This document shows, one piece after another, positions 61,526-64,000 of a stretch of 64,000 bases of DNA; position 1 is the first letter of the stretch; every line of letters begins with the position of its first letter. The notes under the pieces are model-generated. The model was not told the origin of the DNA, made no database searches, and saw only the letters and a list, made by a program, of their open reading frames with translations. The stretch covers positions 411,628,044 to 411,692,043 of the forward strand of contig NC_080671.1 of the NCBI RefSeq assembly GCF_030247195.1, written 5' to 3'. The DNA is from Topomyia yanbarensis. Its lineage: Eukaryota > Arthropoda > Insecta > Diptera > Culicidae. The translations under genes were made by a program, and so were the position numbers.

Positions 61526-62514
61526 ATTAGGCTAACCATTATTTCACAACTATGTATAATTCGTGGAAATCAAGTACTGGTACACAACCATGTGCTGCTA
61601 GGCCCATGCAAAACTAACTCACACATCACTTCTCTAAAAGTTTTTTTTCTCCATATAATGGCTAATGGGTTTTCTCCATATAAATTGTCGAAAAATCCCA
61701 TATAAACTTCAGGCACGTTGGTCCAGTAGCTAGAATTGTCCGATTTGCTTCAAATTTGGCGCAAGTACTCCTGGTGGAACTAGGAATCGACTAAGGGCTA
61801 GGCCGATTGAGTTTTCAAAATTCATTATTTTTCTAGGCAATCTAGTGTACATTTTCTCGAGAACAAAGGAAGCGTCGCTTTTATTCTTACCGTCTTGAGT
61901 AAAGTTAATAAAAAGCGCTGCTCCGGCCCAATACGTCGGTATTGGTTTGCTATTCGACTAACTATTCGCGAGGTGGAAACTCATGCCGGAACTGAATGAA
62001 GTCTTTTTCAGCAAGTTCCACCATCTAAGACTTTGAGTAGGGAAAATTTGGGTAAAATGAATAGGTAGCCAAATCAAGTCAATATTTGTTAAACAAATCA
62101 ACCAAGCTTCACAGAAACTTGATCTACCAAGTATTTAAAGGATATTGAAACCATTTCTTTTGATAAAAACTTGCCAATATGATATAAATATGATAAAAAC
62201 CAAAATCGGCATTCATGTCTATTGCTGATGTTAAATTCGGTCTTTTGAGGTAAAATTTTAATAACAGAAAACAGACGTAACAGCTAGAAGAAAATGCGTG
62301 AAAAATCATCGCCCATGATGTACTAGCGACATCTGTTGAACACATTGCACAAAATGTGATTCTGACAACCATGGCAAATATTTTTTTTTTTCAACCGAAG
62401 GATTGGTAACAATAACCACATCGCGTGTCAAATGCAAGATGATAAATGAAAGGTGAGAGCATTGTTATAGTTGTTAAATTTGAAGCGCGAAATAGAGCAA
62501 TCTGGACAAATACA
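61526..62514. other. noncoding, possible old repeat
   Basis: The section at 61730-61830 with TACTCCTGGTGGAACTAGG recalls the right arm of the 49.5-49.9 kb element. Nothing else recognised. Confidence 0.35.
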
Positions 62515-62705
62515 TGATTAGAGGTCAAAAGCCAACTGTCAAAATTCACTTCGAGGGGAAATTCTGGACAAACCGTAAATCGCCTAGCGCAGCCGTTGAT
62601 AGCAAACAAGAGACCAGTTTTATTTTTTGTTGACTGCTATGCACCGTGCTTGGGCAATAACGGTATCTCCAGAATCCTAATCACATGTTTGTCGCGAAGT
62701 ATAAA
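62515..62705. mobile_element. degraded relative of the 30.8-kb foldback MITE
   Basis: GAGGTCAAAAGCCAACTGTC, AAAATTCACTTCGA, GGAAATTCTGGACAAACCGTAA match the arm of 30838-31221 (GGCCTAAAAGCCAGCTGTCA..), and AATCACATGTTTGTCGCGA near 62680 matches the opposite part. The outer ends are lost. Confidence 0.6.
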
Positions 62706-62779
62706 ACTAATACACTTAAAAGTGACGAATGTTCCCACCTTTCTTTCTCGGGTGCGTGCGGAACACTCAGAATTTTATT

Positions 62780-62880
62780 TATGCATCGATACAGGGCCGC
62801 CGAGATGGGGCTGGGGACGGGGTGTTTCCCCCCGGGCCCGGAATTTTGAAGGGAGCCCGGATTTTTAACGGAAACAAAAA
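62780..62880 (+). repeat. GC-rich fragment of a dispersed repeat
   Basis: CAGGGCCGCCGAGATGGGGC through CCCCCCGGGCCCGGAATTTT. Abrupt GC-rich island in AT-rich sequence; I recall such blocks as interspersed in mosquito genomes, but no second copy is in this window. Confidence 0.4.
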
Positions 62881-62993
62881 ATTTTGGTCAACACTTTCAA
62901 AAAAAATTCAATATCTTGTGTATGATTCTAAAAACTACAGCATATTGGATATCAAATATATGTATTTGTACCCAATTAGAAAAGCAGACCAGG

Positions 62994-63158
62994 GCGGGCA
63001 TAGCGTAGTTGGTACATCGACTGCCATGTACGCAGCTCATCTGGGTTCGATTCCTAACCTCGCACATAGGAATGGAGAATTTTTTAAGGAAAATTTTCTA
63101 ACTTGAATGAAGAAGTGAATGGCCCTAACATTAAAATTTTCTATCATCGAAAAAAAAT
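62994..63158 (+). mobile_element. tRNA-derived SINE (Feilai-like)
   Basis: An internal RNA polymerase III promoter is visible: A box TAGCGTAGTTGG (63001-63012) and a perfect B box GGTTCGATTCC (63044-63054), 31 bases apart, as in a tRNA gene. The 5' start GGCGGGCATAGCGTAGTTGG and the body (CGCACATAGGAATGGAGAAT, TTTCTAACTTGAATGAAGAA, TGGCCCTAAC) match the mosquito tRNA-related SINE type that I recall. It ends at an A-run near 63149-63158. It lacks a stable tRNA fold, so it is not a tRNA gene. No target duplication identified. Confidence 0.75.
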
Positions 63159-64000
63159 TAGATCGGGCTTGCTAGGGTTAAAAAATTAATGATTTGATTA
63201 GAAGTCATGAGGTTGTTTTCAAATTTCGTCAATATGAAATCGATTTTTTTGATTTATTGTCATGTCTTCGCAACTGCTGGGTAATTAACAAATGTAATTA
63301 GAAAGAAAAAGAAAACTTCTCAACCTTCTATTTAGGGTTGCCACACCGGTTTTTTGAGGAAAATTCCGGGTCTTTGTTCATGAAATTCGGATTTCGCCAG
63401 GATTAATCTAGTGGATTATTTTGCATTTTTTTCTTCATCAGGAACTCTCAGCATCATTTTATAAATCGTCTAGCACACAGTCATCATAAACACCATTCTC
63501 GGGTTGCAGACCCTAATCGATAAGTAGGGCCCCTCTCGGTGTTGGCCAATAGGCTCACCACCATTTGGGTTCAGATTCACTTTACCCCACAGGACCTTCA
63601 CTTCAATTGATCAACGGATTATATGCTCCTCACAAAGATTATTGAAAGACACTGAAGTGAGATTTTACGCTCCGCGTTTGTTTACTGTAGAGCAGAGCAC
63701 AGTTCGCTTGAGTTATCCTTCACAGCGAGAGTGGCTGGTGCTTTTTGATTTTTTGCAGATGTTCAAGGATGGGAAGTACTGCCCCCACTAAATCAACAAA
63801 ACTCTTCACAAATGCGAAAAAATACACCTAAATGTTCTACCACAATATTACACTCTGCGGTGAATGTGAAGAATATATGATATATTTTGTGCTACGAACT
63901 ACATAAGAAATAAAGCAGAGCCTATTCATCTTGCATGAATGTTTTCGAAACCAGCATGGCGTAAAATCCAACCACAACCCTTATTTGTAATTTGATCCAT
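63159..64000. other. noncoding, with diverged repeat at 63.64-63.83 kb
   Basis: The part at about 63640-63840 is the diverged partner of the 44.2-44.7 kb GC-rich repeat. No gene is recognised to the window end. Confidence 0.45.

Noticed and set aside
63001..63070. tRNA gene
   Set aside because: A and B boxes are present but no full cloverleaf can be drawn and the body continues as a SINE.

Overview
This is a window of a eukaryotic, almost certainly mosquito (Culicidae, Aedes-like) genome. The inference rests on long introns, very sparse coding, a gustatory receptor of insect 7tm_7 type, and a repeat population typical of mosquitoes: an RTE-clade (JAM1-like) non-LTR element, a LOA-clade non-LTR element with RNase H, ITmD37E-type mariner remnants, a tRNA-derived (Feilai-like) SINE, and many foldback or MITE-type inverted repeats. 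Family names are from recognition of protein motifs, not from any database search.

Layout. 1-3.5 kb: mostly noncoding, with a possible 5' exon at the very start and a dispersed repeat. 3.5-6.7 kb: decayed RTE element. 7.25-7.7 kb: mariner (ITmD37E) N-terminal remnant on the minus strand. 7.7-12.7 kb: LOA-clade element with an almost open ORF2, flanked by 146/147-bp direct repeats. 13.6-14.6 kb: CR1/Jockey-like fragment. 17.4-17.9 kb: splice-bounded exon(s) coding a SAM-like domain. 21-24 kb: cluster of MITEs (two hAT-type with exact 8-bp target duplications) and a 257-bp TA array. 24.4-29.4 kb, minus strand: an EnSpm/CACTA-like transposase gene (C2H2 finger plus transposase domain) that is open for about 814 codons once two nested insertions, each bounded by a direct duplication, are ignored. 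30.8-33.4 kb: foldback MITE, an inverted repeat pair and two more TA arrays. 34.4-36.0 kb, plus strand: five exons with consistent GT-AG junctions, continuing in phase from the SAM-like exon at 17.65 kb, giving a predicted 484-aa SAMD3-like protein with a 16.5-kb intron. 38.6-54.7 kb: four large foldback elements and several smaller repeats, with a four-exon gustatory receptor gene (415 aa) at 41.3-42.7 kb, a second ITmD37E fragment, and a decayed non-LTR reverse transcriptase on the minus strand. 54.7-64 kb: mostly anonymous noncoding sequence with a MITE, a degraded MITE copy and a SINE.

The only confident host gene is the gustatory receptor. The SAMD3-like gene and the transposase belong to protein types I recall as companions in animal EnSpm-like transposons. 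Here the transposase lies antisense inside the long first coding intron of the SAMD3-like model, so they are either two halves of one transposon lineage or a captured gene with its relative inserted. Everything else is repeat or unrecognised noncoding DNA.
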